From Nepenthes gracilis (Eukaryota; Streptophyta; Magnoliopsida; Caryophyllales; Nepenthaceae): a DNA stretch of 64,000 bases. A model generated the notes under the pieces. The model searched no databases, was not told the DNA's origin, and worked only from the letters and a program-made list of their open reading frames with translations. This document shows, in pieces, positions 34,584 to 46,391 of the stretch; positions within the stretch are counted from its first letter, which is position 1, and each line of letters starts with the position of its first letter. Position numbers and translations under genes: made by a program. The DNA is taken from assembly GCA_033239525.1 (NCBI GenBank), contig BSYO01000004.1, positions 10,516,037 through 10,580,036 on the forward strand. Direction: 5' to 3'.

Positions 34584-36791
34584 TGTAACAGAATGAGTCC
34601 TTATCCTTTAAAGATCTTTCGTTAATAACATGCTAAACTAATACTCCAAATTTAAAATATTAATTTTTACTAAAAATTGGGCAAAGTTCTCTCTAAAAAT
34701 GGGCTAAAAACCATACAAACATCCTATATAAGCACCCTACAATACGTATAAAGCATCATCACAAATCATCCATAAGATCAACATATGTCATATCATTGTG
34801 GCTCCAACACAATATTCCTAATTACCGTATTGGATCTAAGAAAGATGCCATTTAGGACCAAAACAAATCCAATTATCAAAAATAATGGGAAGTAACTATA
34901 ACCATAAATCAATTTGCAAAAGCAAAAAATAATATATCCATACAAATATTACTACATCATCAGAAGATATAATGTTCATTCAAAAACTAATCAAATACAT
35001 TTACAATTCTTCAAAGTCCCAAAAATCTTCAAAGGTCTTCAAACCCAACAAGCTTTCTTCCTTCTAGTTAATCCTATCTTCAATCATTATCAGGTTTCTG
35101 CTTATTTGGAGGAAAATAAAAAGTAAAGAGTGAGCTAGCAGCTCAATAAATATATCCAAAATCGTAAGAATATATATAAATATCATACAAACATACACAT
35201 ACAAAACGACAAATAGACATAGAAGAAATTTAATAATCAAACATGTATGCGGGTGAGGCATGAAAATGATGCATATTCATAAGAAAATTTCTTGGTTCTT
35301 AAAACTTGGACCAAAACACAAATTTTTCACTTATTCTTAGTTCTAGGTCCTTATTTGAAAATAATTCAATCATAATTTCTTTTTAAATTCTCATTTTGAA
35401 ATACAAATCCCTCCTCTTTTATATTGTGAGGCCTGGATGTTCCAATTATCAATTCAGAATACAAATCCCTCCTCTTTTATATTGTGAGGGCTGGATGTTC
35501 TCAAATTCTTAATTCAAATACATATCCCTCATCTTTTACATCGTGAGGATTAGATGTTTCAATTATCAATTTAGAATACAAATTCTTCCTCTTTTACATC
35601 ATGAGAGTTAGATGTTTCTCAAATTCTTAATTAAAATACATATCTCTCCTCTTTTACATCGTGAGGGTTGGATATTCCAATTATCAATTCAGAATACAAA
35701 TCCCTCCACTTTTACATTGTGAGGGTGGATGTTTCTCAAATTCTTAATTCAAATACATATCCCTCATCTTTTACATCGTGAGGAATGGGTGTTCCAATTA
35801 TCAATTCAGAATACAAATCCCTTTTCTTTTACATCGTGAGAGTTGGATATTTCTCAAATTCTTAATTTAAATATATATTCCTCCTCTTTTACATCGTGAG
35901 GGATGGATGTTCCAATTATCAATTTAGAATACAAATCCCTCATATTTTACATTGTGAGAGTTGGATGTTCCCAAATTTTTAATTAATTACTAGCACGCAT
36001 AACTTGAATAGAAAATTCTGGATAAAATTCTTTAATACGCTTAAACATTTCACTGAACAATAATTTACTTCAAAACCTAAGATTTATAATAATTTATATC
36101 TCCATTTTCGTGCTAGAGTTTCAAGCAAAACTTTCGAACACAACTCGAACACAAAACATAAGCTAAACAACGAAATCGAAATCATATATCATCATACTTA
36201 AGTATAAGCTTAAAATCTAACGATAAAAAATGAAAAACAAGCATTATTCATGGAAAATAAGAGAGGAGAAAATTTTAGAGTATAAATACCAATGGGAGAA
36301 CATTAAAAAGCAATTAAAATGGTAAATAAAGCTTGGGGTACATTTGCCTCAACCTGATTTACTATTTTCCTTACTCTGATCGGACCAAAAATGACAGAAT
36401 TTCCATTCCCTTTTCTTTTTTTCTCTTCACCCCCTTCTCTTTTTCTTCCCTGCTATTATTATCGTGCCTCCTCTCCTTTCTCTCCCCCTTATTTCCCTTT
36501 TATAAACGCAAAACGAAGGCGGTGAAAATTTTTAGATTGCGCTCGAGCGCGCATCAAGTGCCAAGGCATTCCGGAGGGTCGCGCTCGAGCTCGGGCGCTG
36601 CTCGGGCGCACCTATTCTATTAAGTCTACTCAACTGGCGCCTCAAGTGCAACTCGAGCGCCGAGCCCTTGATACTTAATTTCACTTCCGAATTAAATTTT
36701 TTTTCATTTTTTCTTAATCCATATACCCTAAACTTAATTATATTAATTTAATGATTAGGAATTACTATGTTTCGGAACCTAGGTCATTACA
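34584..36791 (-). repeat. Solo LTR (Tekay/Del-like gypsy) inside Tat element 2
   Basis: On the minus strand it runs from TGTAATGACCTAGGTTCC to CTCATTCTGTTACA, with the TG...CA ends of Del/Tekay LTRs. Flanking 5-mers ACCCG (34579-34583) and ACCTA (36792-36796) share only 3 of 5, so the target duplication is weak. It interrupts exon 2 of the antisense gene. It contains the minisatellite at 35400-35985 and a pyrimidine tract at 36390-36500. No coding domain is inside, so the internal region was lost. Confidence 0.7.
35400..35985. repeat. Minisatellite, ten units of ~59 bp in a dimeric pattern
   Basis: Ten copies of ATACAAATCCCTCCTCTTTT-like units start near 35400, 35458, 35517, 35575, 35636, 35694, 35752, 35811, 35871 and 35930. 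Even and odd units differ: one type joins through CCAATTATCAATTCAG, the other through CTCAAATTCTTAATTCAAA, giving a ~118 bp higher-order period. Each unit holds CATCGTGAGGG or a close variant. Confidence 0.9.
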
Positions 36792-38435
36792 ACCTACTCG
36801 ACTACAGTCCCGTGCTCCAACGCACTGACATGCAAATGAGCTAGAAAGTGACTAGCCATCGAAAGCTGAAGAACCCTCTCTTGAACTTGCCGACAGCAAA
36901 CACATTAGAAGAACAAATGTAGAAGCAAAAAAAAGGACAAATGGATGCTAAATGAGTACCTCTGCGAAGGAAAGCGCCTTGGGGGGATAGCATCTCATGC
37001 CCGGCTTGGGCAGCTCCACTACTTGTTCTGCCCTAACTGATGCAATGCCTTCGGACTATAAAAAATCTATGGCAACCACCGCAGTTTCTTTCGCGATGGC
37101 CGCAGCAGCCATTGACTTTTAAGCCCTCAAGTCCAAAGGGTTTGAAGGACACACCTCGTCGACCTCACCTGCCGCCAAGGAAGGTGTTCCAAAGGAGACT
37201 ATCTCCCCCAAAAGAAGCTCCTTTGCAATCTCGACTGCCACAGAAGGAGGCACATCAACAGCAGTGGTTGCCACAGAAGGTGGCATCACAACGTCGACCA
37301 CCTTGTCAGCCAAGGGGGCATCCTCTGCCACACGGATAGGAGACTCAAACCCTCCGATGTCAACCTCCGACCCCGACTCGGCAGCGGCCTTCGATGTGGT
37401 CTCGGCTGCGACTTCTGCTGCTAGCTCGGCAAGGATCTCTTCCAACTGCTCCTCCCGCCAAGGTCGGGCGTCAACAAGGACACTGTACTGCGCCAGTGCA
37501 AGCGCGAGGATTGGCTCAATTCCTGAATCACCTCACCTACTATAGTGCAGCCTCGTCCTCTCCGGATAAAGAAGAAGGCTCCGAAGACAAGCCATCAAAG
37601 GAGCAATAATGTCGCTTTGATGCACAACTCAAAGGCTCTCAAATTACAAGCATCCCCGGCCTCCTCTAATCGGCTGGCATCACCAAGGGTGTCGGCTCCC
37701 ACACTGCTGCAGCAAAGGCATCCGAGGTCAACTAGTGTTCCCTCTCATGGAAAGTGCCGGCATTGACTAGGATCAAGCCCACTAGAGGTTTCTACTAGGC
37801 TTTCTCACTCGCTTCCAGGGACCTAGTTATGCTAAGTCGAACATTCCCCCACTCATTAGAGACAACCTATTCGAAAGGAAACGCCAACTAAAAGAAACAG
37901 TCCTTCCAATACTTGAACAAATTAGGATTCGCCCTTTGAAGTTAAAAACCAGGGCGGGGAAACAAGAAAATCCAATCGGCCTTCTGCAAGAAGGTGAAGA
38001 TCGCCCTCACTAACTTGATGGTGAATCTGTAACTATGACAGCAGGGGAAGACGCGGAGAGACATCAGCTACCAAACGATGTTGGGTATGAGCCTCACCAC
38101 CGGCACCCCTAGGGCTGTGAGGATCGCGTACAGGTTTGCCAACACTGGAAAGCAAAATTCACCCCACAAATGGATCTCATAGATGGTGATAAAGCCTTCT
38201 GGCGGAGAGTAGGCCCTGTCGTCTTTACCAAGTAGTAGGAATTTCATGCTCCCCTAAACCCCAAGTTGAGAGAGCAACAACTGAGCATCTTCAACGATAA
38301 GGGACAATCGAATCTTCTTGACGACATCAATGGCCATAATTAGAAAGGAAAAATAAGGAAATGCGCAAAAGAAAGAGAAGCGCGTTAGCGGATTGAAGAC
38401 AATGGCAAAATGCGAGATCAGTGAGGGGCACACGG

Positions 38436-38444
38436 TTTAAATAA
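38436..38444 (-). promoter_or_regulatory. TATA-like box of the Tat antisense gene
   Basis: On the minus strand TTATTTAAA lies about 100 bp upstream of ATG 38337. Tat element 1 has TATTTAAGC about 90-100 bp upstream of its antisense ATG. The conserved distance supports a promoter, but the box itself is short and AT-rich. Confidence 0.4.
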
Positions 38445-39972
38445 GCAAAGACTAAGAGCCAAAAACAATGTCGCAAGGAAGTTGAAAGGCCACCCTCATC
38501 AAGGCAGCCATGCGTGTCAGCACCGTAAAGTGCCGCGACATGCCCCTTCCTACAACAACTCAAAATAAACGTGACACCTCAAATTCCCGCATGCCAGTAT
38601 CAGCGACAGTCAATCAAACTATCCCGTCAACAGTAAATGTATTACACAGATTCCAGAAGTGTCAATGCTGCCGGTTGAAATGGCCATCATGATGGTGTAT
38701 GGTCTCGCCAAGAGACCAATGGCCTAAAGATGTGACCATCGTCACACGATGTGACTCAGGATAGGAAGCGGATCACGTGTGACCCAGGCTAGCTTGACGA
38801 CATTTTGCCTAGCTAGCATCCCGAATGAGCATCCAGGATGGCCAACCGAGAGGCTAACAATCGAATAACTAAGCTACTGGAAGCACGAGCCGACTGACTG
38901 TCAAATACCAGGTCACATATGACGGTGCGAAGATGCCCCAATCATAAAGTAACATCAGAAATATAAAAGGATAAGATTACACAAACACAAGAGGGAAGAA
39001 AGTACTCAGTGTTCCTATTCATTGAATTCTTTTACAAAGTATAAGGCTTGCAATAGTAAAAATACGGTGTAGAAGAAAATATATGGAACAAAAAATCGAC
39101 GACGATCGCCTAAAAACGGGTCCAGGAAGACACATGTAGGGAGGGCGGCCGCGGGTCAAATACTATGCAGATCATGCCTACCTAAACATGGAACGTGCCA
39201 AACTAGAAACCAGGCGCTACGGGATGCCGATGGGAAGTGATTCTCTAGAGGAGAAACAAAATACCACCACCGACACCAAAGAATCCTCCTACCCAAAATC
39301 TCCTTCATCAAGCTCCGATAACGACCCGCTAGAAAAGAGGTCGAGGCAAGGCCACTTCTACAGTTCAAAAGGATCCGCAGAAAACACTTGGCCAAAGGGA
39401 TCCCTTCAGAAGTGGGCGTCCGAAAGCAGACCAGAGGAGGAAAGAAAAAATGGACCCTACCACTGAGCTACCAAGCGTGGAGGCCTGAGAACAGCCGAGG
39501 TAGGGTACAGGAGACACGAGAACAGTTGGAACAACGGCGACATTGTAAGCACTAAGCGAGTCTTTGAATCTTCCAAGACTCCACCCGATTTCGGTTCTAG
39601 GCTTTGAAAAGCCCAAGCTAGCTTCAAACTCCCACATCACTTAAGCAGTGTGGAGATGAACCTTGAAACAAAAGGCAAGCAAGTCCTCCATTTATAGCCA
39701 TAACAAGAGGATAATAAGCTCTCGGTGAAAGGACATGTCCACTAATTACCGGTAAGGAATTGACGACAGACCTCGATCCAGGGTAGATTCTTACCAATCA
39801 GAGTATCGAATCCCTGCACCATTGTACAGAAGGCTGCAAAGTGCCTGGGGAAGGGGTGTGGCTCTAAGGAACTGGTGACTAAAGTATCTCAAAAAGAGGC
39901 GTGTGAGTAGTGACGGCAAGTAACATCCCATCATCTGGAATGCCAGAGACCAGAATGGCCTAGCTCCCAAAC
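38445..39972. other. 3' region of Tat element 2, second part
   Basis: Upstream of the antisense gene no further coding sequence is recognised. The part at 39000-39070 resembles 16150-16220 of Tat element 1. A short open frame at 39188-39466 (plus) and 39365-39640 (minus) overlap each other and have no family resemblance. Confidence 0.5.
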
Positions 39973-41041
39973 ATAAGGGGCTAGTGATGGGTTGAGCCAC
40001 GACATGAATTTATCCAACCTTAACGAGGGATGATCCGACAGCCAGCCCATTAGCCAGCGAAACCCAACGCAAAGCAAAGCCCATAAACCACTCAATCGGC
40101 TCATCTATTGTGTACAGGTCTAGGGAGGACCAACAGCCCAACCTCAAGGGATAGTCTCTGCGGCTCAACCAATCACGGTAAAGTTAACTCTCCACCTTAG
40201 TGACAACAGTCTGGCTGCGCAGAAGACGCCGGCACTACAGGTCTCAGCCAATGGTGATGGTTGCCAACTATGAGGAATCGTCGTGCCCACCAACCAACGG
40301 CAATCCAGCCAACCCGCGTGGGAAGAAGCCTAGCCTGTGCTAGCCACCTCTAGCTACGGTCACACACTGTCACAAGACAACATCTAACACGGTGGCTCCC
40401 ATTAACATCTCAGCGGCTAGTGAATCCTGGCGGAACACCTGTCGTCCGCCTTGGCACCAAAGCCTTTTCCGCAATGCACTATAAACTCCTTCAGCCCTCA
40501 TGGGATAAAGGATCGAGTAACTCCCAATGAAAAAGCCACCCACAAGCGAGACATAATAGCCAAGAAAGAACCAAGCTCTCTTTCCCAATACAACTCTTTC
40601 TCCTCCTCAGAAAGCCACTATTTGTCGAGTACAACCTTAATGAGCTACTCACCGAGTACAATCCTAGTGAACCACCAATTGCGTGCAACAAGACAAGAGC
40701 CCACTCCTCCTTCTTCTCTAAATCGCTCCCTGTCGAATGCTCTACCAGAGCTTAGGCCTCCTCTCTCAATCCCCGAAAACGTGCATCACTATATTCTTTC
40801 TCGTCCTCCTTACATCTTTCTATCCCATTAGAAATATTTTTCACTTGAGCGTCGAATGACAAATCGGTGAGCGAGTCCTACCAATCCTCTTACCTCTTGT
40901 TTGTAATTTGTGGAACGCAGGTTTTAGATTAGCAGCGATGGATATCAGACCCACTTCAATTCAACCCACAGTAAAAGATTAAGTGGCTCTCTAATTTGTA
41001 CCACTAATTTATATCACAATTTGAGAACCAAGAATGCATCA
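39973..41041 (+). repeat. Polypurine tract and 3' LTR of Tat element 2
   Basis: ATAAGGGGCTAG (39973-39984) precedes the LTR, which starts TGATGGGTTGAGCC at 39985 and ends AAGAATGCATCA at 41041. A TATA-like CACTATAAACTCC lies near 40478-40490. It is about 1.06 kb, shorter than the LTRs of Tat element 1, and belongs to another subfamily, though termini and the CCTCTTACCTCTTGTTTG-type end region are shared. Confidence 0.75.
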
Positions 41042-42070
41042 GTTATTTTCCAAAAATATGAAAACCAATATGTTTAAAAGATGGACAGATTATCAAAAAC
41101 TTTGATAAAATCCAACTTATGATATTTCACAAGAATTAATTGCATAGGTGCCCACGATTTTAACAGAATTGAACACTATAGTCCGAATTCCATTTGCCAA
41201 CTGCAGAAAATAAGTTAGATGTAAGTCTAATATTTGTGGATATTTTTCTTAGATATGAGAACGAAATTTGGGCTAAAATTAGACAGAAGAATGTTTTGGC
41301 CCAGCCCAGAGAGAAGCTAAATAGATCCGAGCCCACTTCTAATCAGAGAGGCCCAATATTCACCTCAGACTCACAGGTCCCAAGTTTTCTCGGGCCCACA
41401 GTTCTCTGCTGTCACTCGCAGAGAGACTGTAATCAGTGACCAGAGAAAGAGACAGAGAGACAAATGGCAAAATAGAAGAAGAAGAATGATACGGAGGCTC
41501 AGTAATCCAAAAAAATGCTGCCATTAATGAGAAATTAATGGCGGGAGATGGAGAGGGAGAGACAGAGAGAGCAGGCGAACAGCTAATAAGCTGGCTAACA
41601 GATGCAGATAGGAACATGGCCCTGCCATCGCCAGACATTCTTGACTTCTCTCTCTCTTTTGGGAATGCCTTTGAATTATACTGCTCCCCGTCTTTTCTAT
41701 CAATCGCTAGCGTTCGTTCTTGCTTAGAGTCCATGTGATCGCAAATCGCCATGCCAAAATCTCCCTCTCTCCCTCTGATTCTGTCTCGATTGCAAACGAG
41801 GATCGCGTTGGAAGGAAACAGAGCTATCGAGCGCATAATAATGGCGACGGACAGAGCACCTTCCATACAAACTGGCAAGAAGTTGGCGTCTGTTCGCTCT
41901 CTGTCTCTCTAGTAAAATTACTCCCTTTTTTTTTCCTTCCGATCTGATCTTAGCAAACGTCACTTTCTTTCCGCTGTCCAATTTCTTCTTCGGACATCTA
42001 GCCCTTGTGCTCCTCGCTCGAAACAGACCTATCATGAGATTATAATTGGTACTATATGAGAACAAATTCA
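41042..42070. promoter_or_regulatory. Host region with promoter-like and leader-like sequence
   Basis: Not retroelement-like. Several GGCCCA/GCCCA motifs (TGGGCC-type site II elements of plant housekeeping promoters) cluster at 41298-41400. A GA-rich leader-like stretch follows at 41440-41570. Short frames exist on both strands. I cannot call a gene, but a promoter or a truncated first exon is plausible. Confidence 0.35.
41751..41912 (+). CDS. Hypothetical 53-residue ORF
   Basis: ATG 41751 opens MPKSPSLPLILSRLQTRIAL and continues in frame through a second ATG at 41841 (MATDRAPSIQTGKKLASVRS) to TAG at 41910. It follows the GGCCCA-rich, GA-rich region and could be a small protein, a leader ORF or a truncated first exon. 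The N-terminal part is basic and hydrophobic, somewhat like a targeting peptide. No family is recognised, and the evidence for translation is only the context. Confidence 0.15.
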   Translation: MPKSPSLPLILSRLQTRIALEGNRAIERIIMATDRAPSIQTGKKLASVRSLSL

Positions 42071-45000
42071 AAATACTCTTTTGCCTTCTTATTTCAAATC
42101 AGCTTTTAAAATGTTCTTTTACCTTTTCATTTATCTTCAAGCTTTTGCTTACATTGGCATCAAAATTGATTATTTATTTGTTAGAATCTAAACCCCTTAC
42201 TAAAATTACAATAAAATAATTGACTATATATAACAAATATATAATAATTAAAATAATTAAAAATATACGATTTTATATGAAAAATTTTTATTTTGAAATG
42301 ATAGAAAAAAATTATAAAACTATCCATCCAAAATACCCATCATATAAAAAGTTTGATTATACAAACCTCAACAAATACAATGATATAACATATTATAATA
42401 AGTAAATCCAAACAATAATGAATATAAATTGAAAGATAAGAAATAAAATTAATAAAATATTTTTCTCAATTTTAATAATAGCGTACTCAATATCAGTGGA
42501 GATTGAAATATTATTAAAAACTCAATCAAATATTCAAATCTTTTTCTTCTCTCTCTTATTTTTTTCTTATAGCGTTAGTGCTCTAAATTTTAAAAATTAC
42601 AAAGTGGTAAACCCAAAAGCACGTCAAACGATTTTATACTTACAATGGTACTTGAACACTTTTTAGGCGCTCACTAAATGCCAGCCTATTATAATTATCA
42701 CACGATAATTAAATATTATCTTGAAGAATCGTAATGAATAATTTTAGAAAATGACAATATCAGAAGTAAAGAAATGACTCTTAAATTAAGCTTCGATAGA
42801 TATGGGACATGCTGATTGTGAATCGAGTGCAAACAGGTAATGTAATATTTTGGAACGGGGACATTACAGGTATTATGTTTGATTTTTTAAGAAACTACTC
42901 TTAAATTACTCTTAAATAATTTTTTTAAAATTTACTTTAATTTTTGAAATTTTATATGTTTGATTATTTATAAAATATGGATTTATTATATGATTATGAA
43001 TTTAATTCTTATTGTTATGTATTTAAATTTAATTTACATATGATTTTTTATAAACAATATCATGCCCCTATAATTAAACTAAAACTAATAAAATCAAGTC
43101 CGGGACTGAGTGTATAGAAAATCCACAATAATAGTTTTTATTTTTAAACCCGTATTTCTTAGTTAAAATTTCGGACTTATTTTTGTATGTTTTGAGAGAA
43201 TAATTATTTTATATTATAATTTTTTAATATTATCTGATATTAAAATAATTATTAAAAAAAAAGATTATAAATATTTTTGTTATTGTTGTCGTTCACTTTG
43301 TTTGCTGCGCAAAAATTGCGGATTTGATCACCTGAGCCGTACCATGTTTACAGCCCTTTAGTTGGCTGTAGTGCGTTTCGGGTGGATCCACCTTCGGGTT
43401 CGGGCTTACTGCCTCCGGTCGGTTTTATTTTTATTTTTTAATTACATAGTACAACTTTTTTAAAAAAAGTATTAAAAATCTTCTCAAATTTTTATTATTT
43501 TAACATATTTTTCTCAAGTTTTATTTTGGAAATCATATTTTAATTTTTCATACTAATATTGAATTTATTTTACGTAGTAAGATGCCAACTTCACTATACT
43601 TTCAGAAATATGACCTGCATATATATATGTATATCTTAAAATTTTTAAAAGTATAAAACAATTTAAATAAAATTAAAAATTACTATATTTTCATTAAATA
43701 AAATTATTATCAAAATAAAAAATTATGAAAAAAACTGGAAATATAATTTTTTAAAAATTTTCAAAATAATACTATATATGTGTGTGTGTGTGTGGTATTC
43801 ATATTGTCAACCCAAGTGTGGAGATGATACAGCTAAAGTGTAAAACTTTACCCTACTTGAATTATTCATCGTGTAATTGAATTATACTTTTACTTCATAA
43901 ATCAATAATATACAGTTAAACATTAATAATACACTTGAATATCCACGTTCATGTTCTTTTTAAATCGATTCCTATTATTTTATAATTATTTATTTTTTAA
44001 TAAGAGTTATAAAATTTATGTATAATATCTACTATTATTTTGTTTTTTTTTAATTTTGGGGGGGGGGGGGGGCTGAAAGCTTTGAAATCATAATGTAAGG
44101 GGGATTACTGAAATTTTTATTATTCAAATCTAAAAATTGCTCCTTGTTCATCCAAAAATCCTTTATTCACACATATGATTGATAGCTCTATTTTTTACGG
44201 GTCAAATAATGATTAATTTTTTAATTTTTTAAATATTTTTTTATTTATAATGGGATTAATTAAGAAAATTTCTCCAGTAAAAATATATAACAAAATTATA
44301 AAATTTATAATACTTAATTATTTCAATGAATTATCAAATATATCATGTCGCATGAAATATTTTTAACCAAAAGAATATGACGTGAGGACTAAACTTTGAT
44401 CTGAAGTCTTTTTCAACTTGCCAGGACATAGTTCTTATAAAAAAGGCTAATAGAAGTAGTTATTATAGTACAATATAGGGAGAAGAAATAAAAATTAAAG
44501 AAAAATTTTTATTAATTGGTAAAGTTATTGTCTTATAGCATGAATATCATATATTCAAATTATAGAAAGTATATGTTATATAATATAAGATAAGATCACA
44601 TATAATTGATTTAAAGTAATTTATTTATTTTTTAGTTTTATATACACTGAAAATTTTATATATTAAAATGTCATTTTATATAAAAATAAATTTGTCATAT
44701 ATGTGCTTTGTAAAAAGTTTTATTCTAATTTGATCTTTCTATTCATTTTTAATACCGAGTATGTGACTAAAATTGGGCTCATTGGGGTTTTGAACTTACC
44801 AAAAAATTACCCATTAAATCAAGTTATTCCAAACCAAAATCTGTATATATATACTAACCCATTATCAAAATTTAGTTGAGCCGAGTAACATATGATCGGC
44901 TAAATTTTATTATTATATAACTTAAAATTTTTTAAAGTGTATAAAATTATGTTAAAATATTACTTAAAAACACTAGAAATTACTCTTTGTGCATGAATCA

Positions 45001-46300
45001 AAAAATTATTAAAATTTTGTTCATTATAGTATCAATTAGTTACTTAGAAAATGTATAACTGATATAAATTATAATAGCCAATTGTATTTGATATATATAT
45101 TTAAAGTTCTCTAGTAATCAATAATATTAGAAAGTGAGATGATATTTGAACTAGTTATATAATTTATTAATCATACTATGCTGATGCATAACTTAGAAGA
45201 TACGTACGGGTGATTTTATCATGCAAAATTCGAAACTTGAACACTTTTATCATGCAAAATGCACTAACGAAAACTTTGACATGCAATACGTGAGCTATTT
45301 GCATGTGCATGGGAAGGGCATTTGGGTTTTTGAACAGAAAGGTAGAAGGAGAAGTTGTTAACTTGAATTTAAGTATTTAAACTCTCAATAAACTCAACGG
45401 TAAAAAATAAAATTTAAATAAATAAACAATAAAAATTACTTAAATAATTTAAATAATTATTAAATATCTATCATTTATTAGTTTAAATTTTAATTTTAAC
45501 TGTGGGTCTCACAGAAAATTTAAAAATTTGGGTTTAAACTTTTAAAATTTTTGTTATTAAAATATTTTGTACCTAAAACTGTTCAAACATTTGATATTAT
45601 GAAATATTAGTCCTCCGGCCCCCTCTGTTGAATTTTGGTTGTTTTCATACGACACATCTTTATAGTATTCATATTAATGATATTATTATCTTAAACATTT
45701 TCAATAACGCAATATTTAAGCTTTTGGTACATGCTGTCAAAATCATGTGAAATCGACAGTGGATGAACATCAAAGACTAAATTTTAAAATATCTAAAATA
45801 TTTGTTTTTATTTATAGGATTTGTAAACTATACTGTCCTTGTTCCTCAAATATTTCTTATGGTCGTATATCATATCTTGCTTGTGGAGATGAGACAAGTT
45901 TAGTTTTCTTTATTCATTTTTTCTTTTTGTTTGAATTGTGGGAAAAGAAACCTAAAACTTCCACCCCCGGAAGGAAAAACGAACCAATATTTTATAGGTT
46001 TATCAGTTTCGTTTGAATGAAACAAAAACAACTCCATCCCATCTTTCCAAGTAACTTTCATGGTGAGAAAGTCTCTCACTCCAATCAATTGTCAAAAAGC
46101 CATGAAACCTGTCAGCCCATTGGAACAAAGACTTTTCTCCATAGCTATCGTACCTGCAAATTTCACCGAAACAATGAAAATAGCCTCATATTTTTCCCGT
46201 GTTTCCACAGTCGCCAACATTTCAATTCCAGTTTCCCTCTTTAATCGGAAAGCAAACAGACAAGAAGAAGAAGAAGAAGAGAAACTTGATTAATGCAGTC
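42071..46300. other. AT-rich intergenic region
   Basis: About 4.2 kb with no supported gene. It includes a (TG)n stretch at 43778-43794, a run of 15 G at 44058-44072, and a GC-rich island at 43285-43425. Homopolymer A/T tracts are frequent. A (GAA)n stretch lies at 46261-46281, just beyond the OFP gene 3' end. Confidence 0.6.
44058..44072 (+). repeat. Poly(G) run of 15
   Basis: Fifteen consecutive G on the plus strand inside AT-rich DNA. Such a tract can form a G-quadruplex and is prone to length error in sequencing, so the exact count is uncertain. Confidence 0.85.
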
Positions 46301-46391
46301 AATGACAGTTAGAATACTAGCCACGCTATTTTGTAAAACATGAACAGGAAGAAAAACAGAAAGATGTGGAATCTAATTGAAATATTCAAGA

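Larger units (their letters stand above)
34480..38337 (-). pseudogene. Antisense gene of Tat element 2 (putative plant transposon-type domain)
   Basis: The minus strand opens with ATG 38337, MAIDVVKKIRLSLIVEDAQ. A domain follows at about 38220-37850: GFITIYEIHLWGEFCFPVLA, then LTALGVPVVRLIPNIVW, then FTFLQKADWIFLFPRPGF. This pattern resembles the plant 'putative gypsy-type transposon' domain (Transposase_28-like) found in additional ORFs of Tat elements. Next come EEAGDACNLRAFELCIKA (about 37660) and an Ala/Glu/Val-rich tract beginning MEEILAELAAEVAAE at 37445. Exon 1 ends near 36960; a donor GTACTC and acceptor CGGCAAG give a 74 nt intron (36959-36886). Exon 2 reads VQERVLQLSMASHFLAHLHV and, beyond the nested LTR, EGELRTAGEKITSFEGLVHD. 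About six stops disable it. Confidence 0.6.
28465..41041 (+). mobile_element. Tat element 2 (Ty3-gypsy), 5'-truncated
   Basis: Order: gag, protease, RT, RNase H, a second archaeal-type RNase H, integrase, long 3' region with an antisense gene, polypurine tract, 3' LTR. The second RNase H between the first and integrase is a hallmark of Tat. The 5' LTR, primer binding site and gag start are absent. A minus-strand solo LTR (34584-36791) is nested in the 3' region. Confidence 0.85.

Noticed and set aside
35400..35985. Regularly spaced repeats that could recall a CRISPR array
   Set aside because: Units are head-to-tail with no unique spacers, have diverged like a minisatellite, and the DNA is plant nuclear.
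39188..39640. Overlapping open frames of 91-92 codons on both strands
   Set aside because: They lie in the Tat 3' region, overlap each other and show no conserved counterpart in Tat element 1.
41360..41878. Open frame of 172 codons on the minus strand
   Set aside because: Ser-rich, without any recognisable motif and overlapping GA-rich leader-like sequence on the other strand. Too weak to call, though it lies in the non-repetitive region flagged above.
44058..44072. Run of 15 G as a functional G-quadruplex
   Set aside because: A single homopolymer of uncertain length in a gene-free region; may be a sequencing or assembly artefact.
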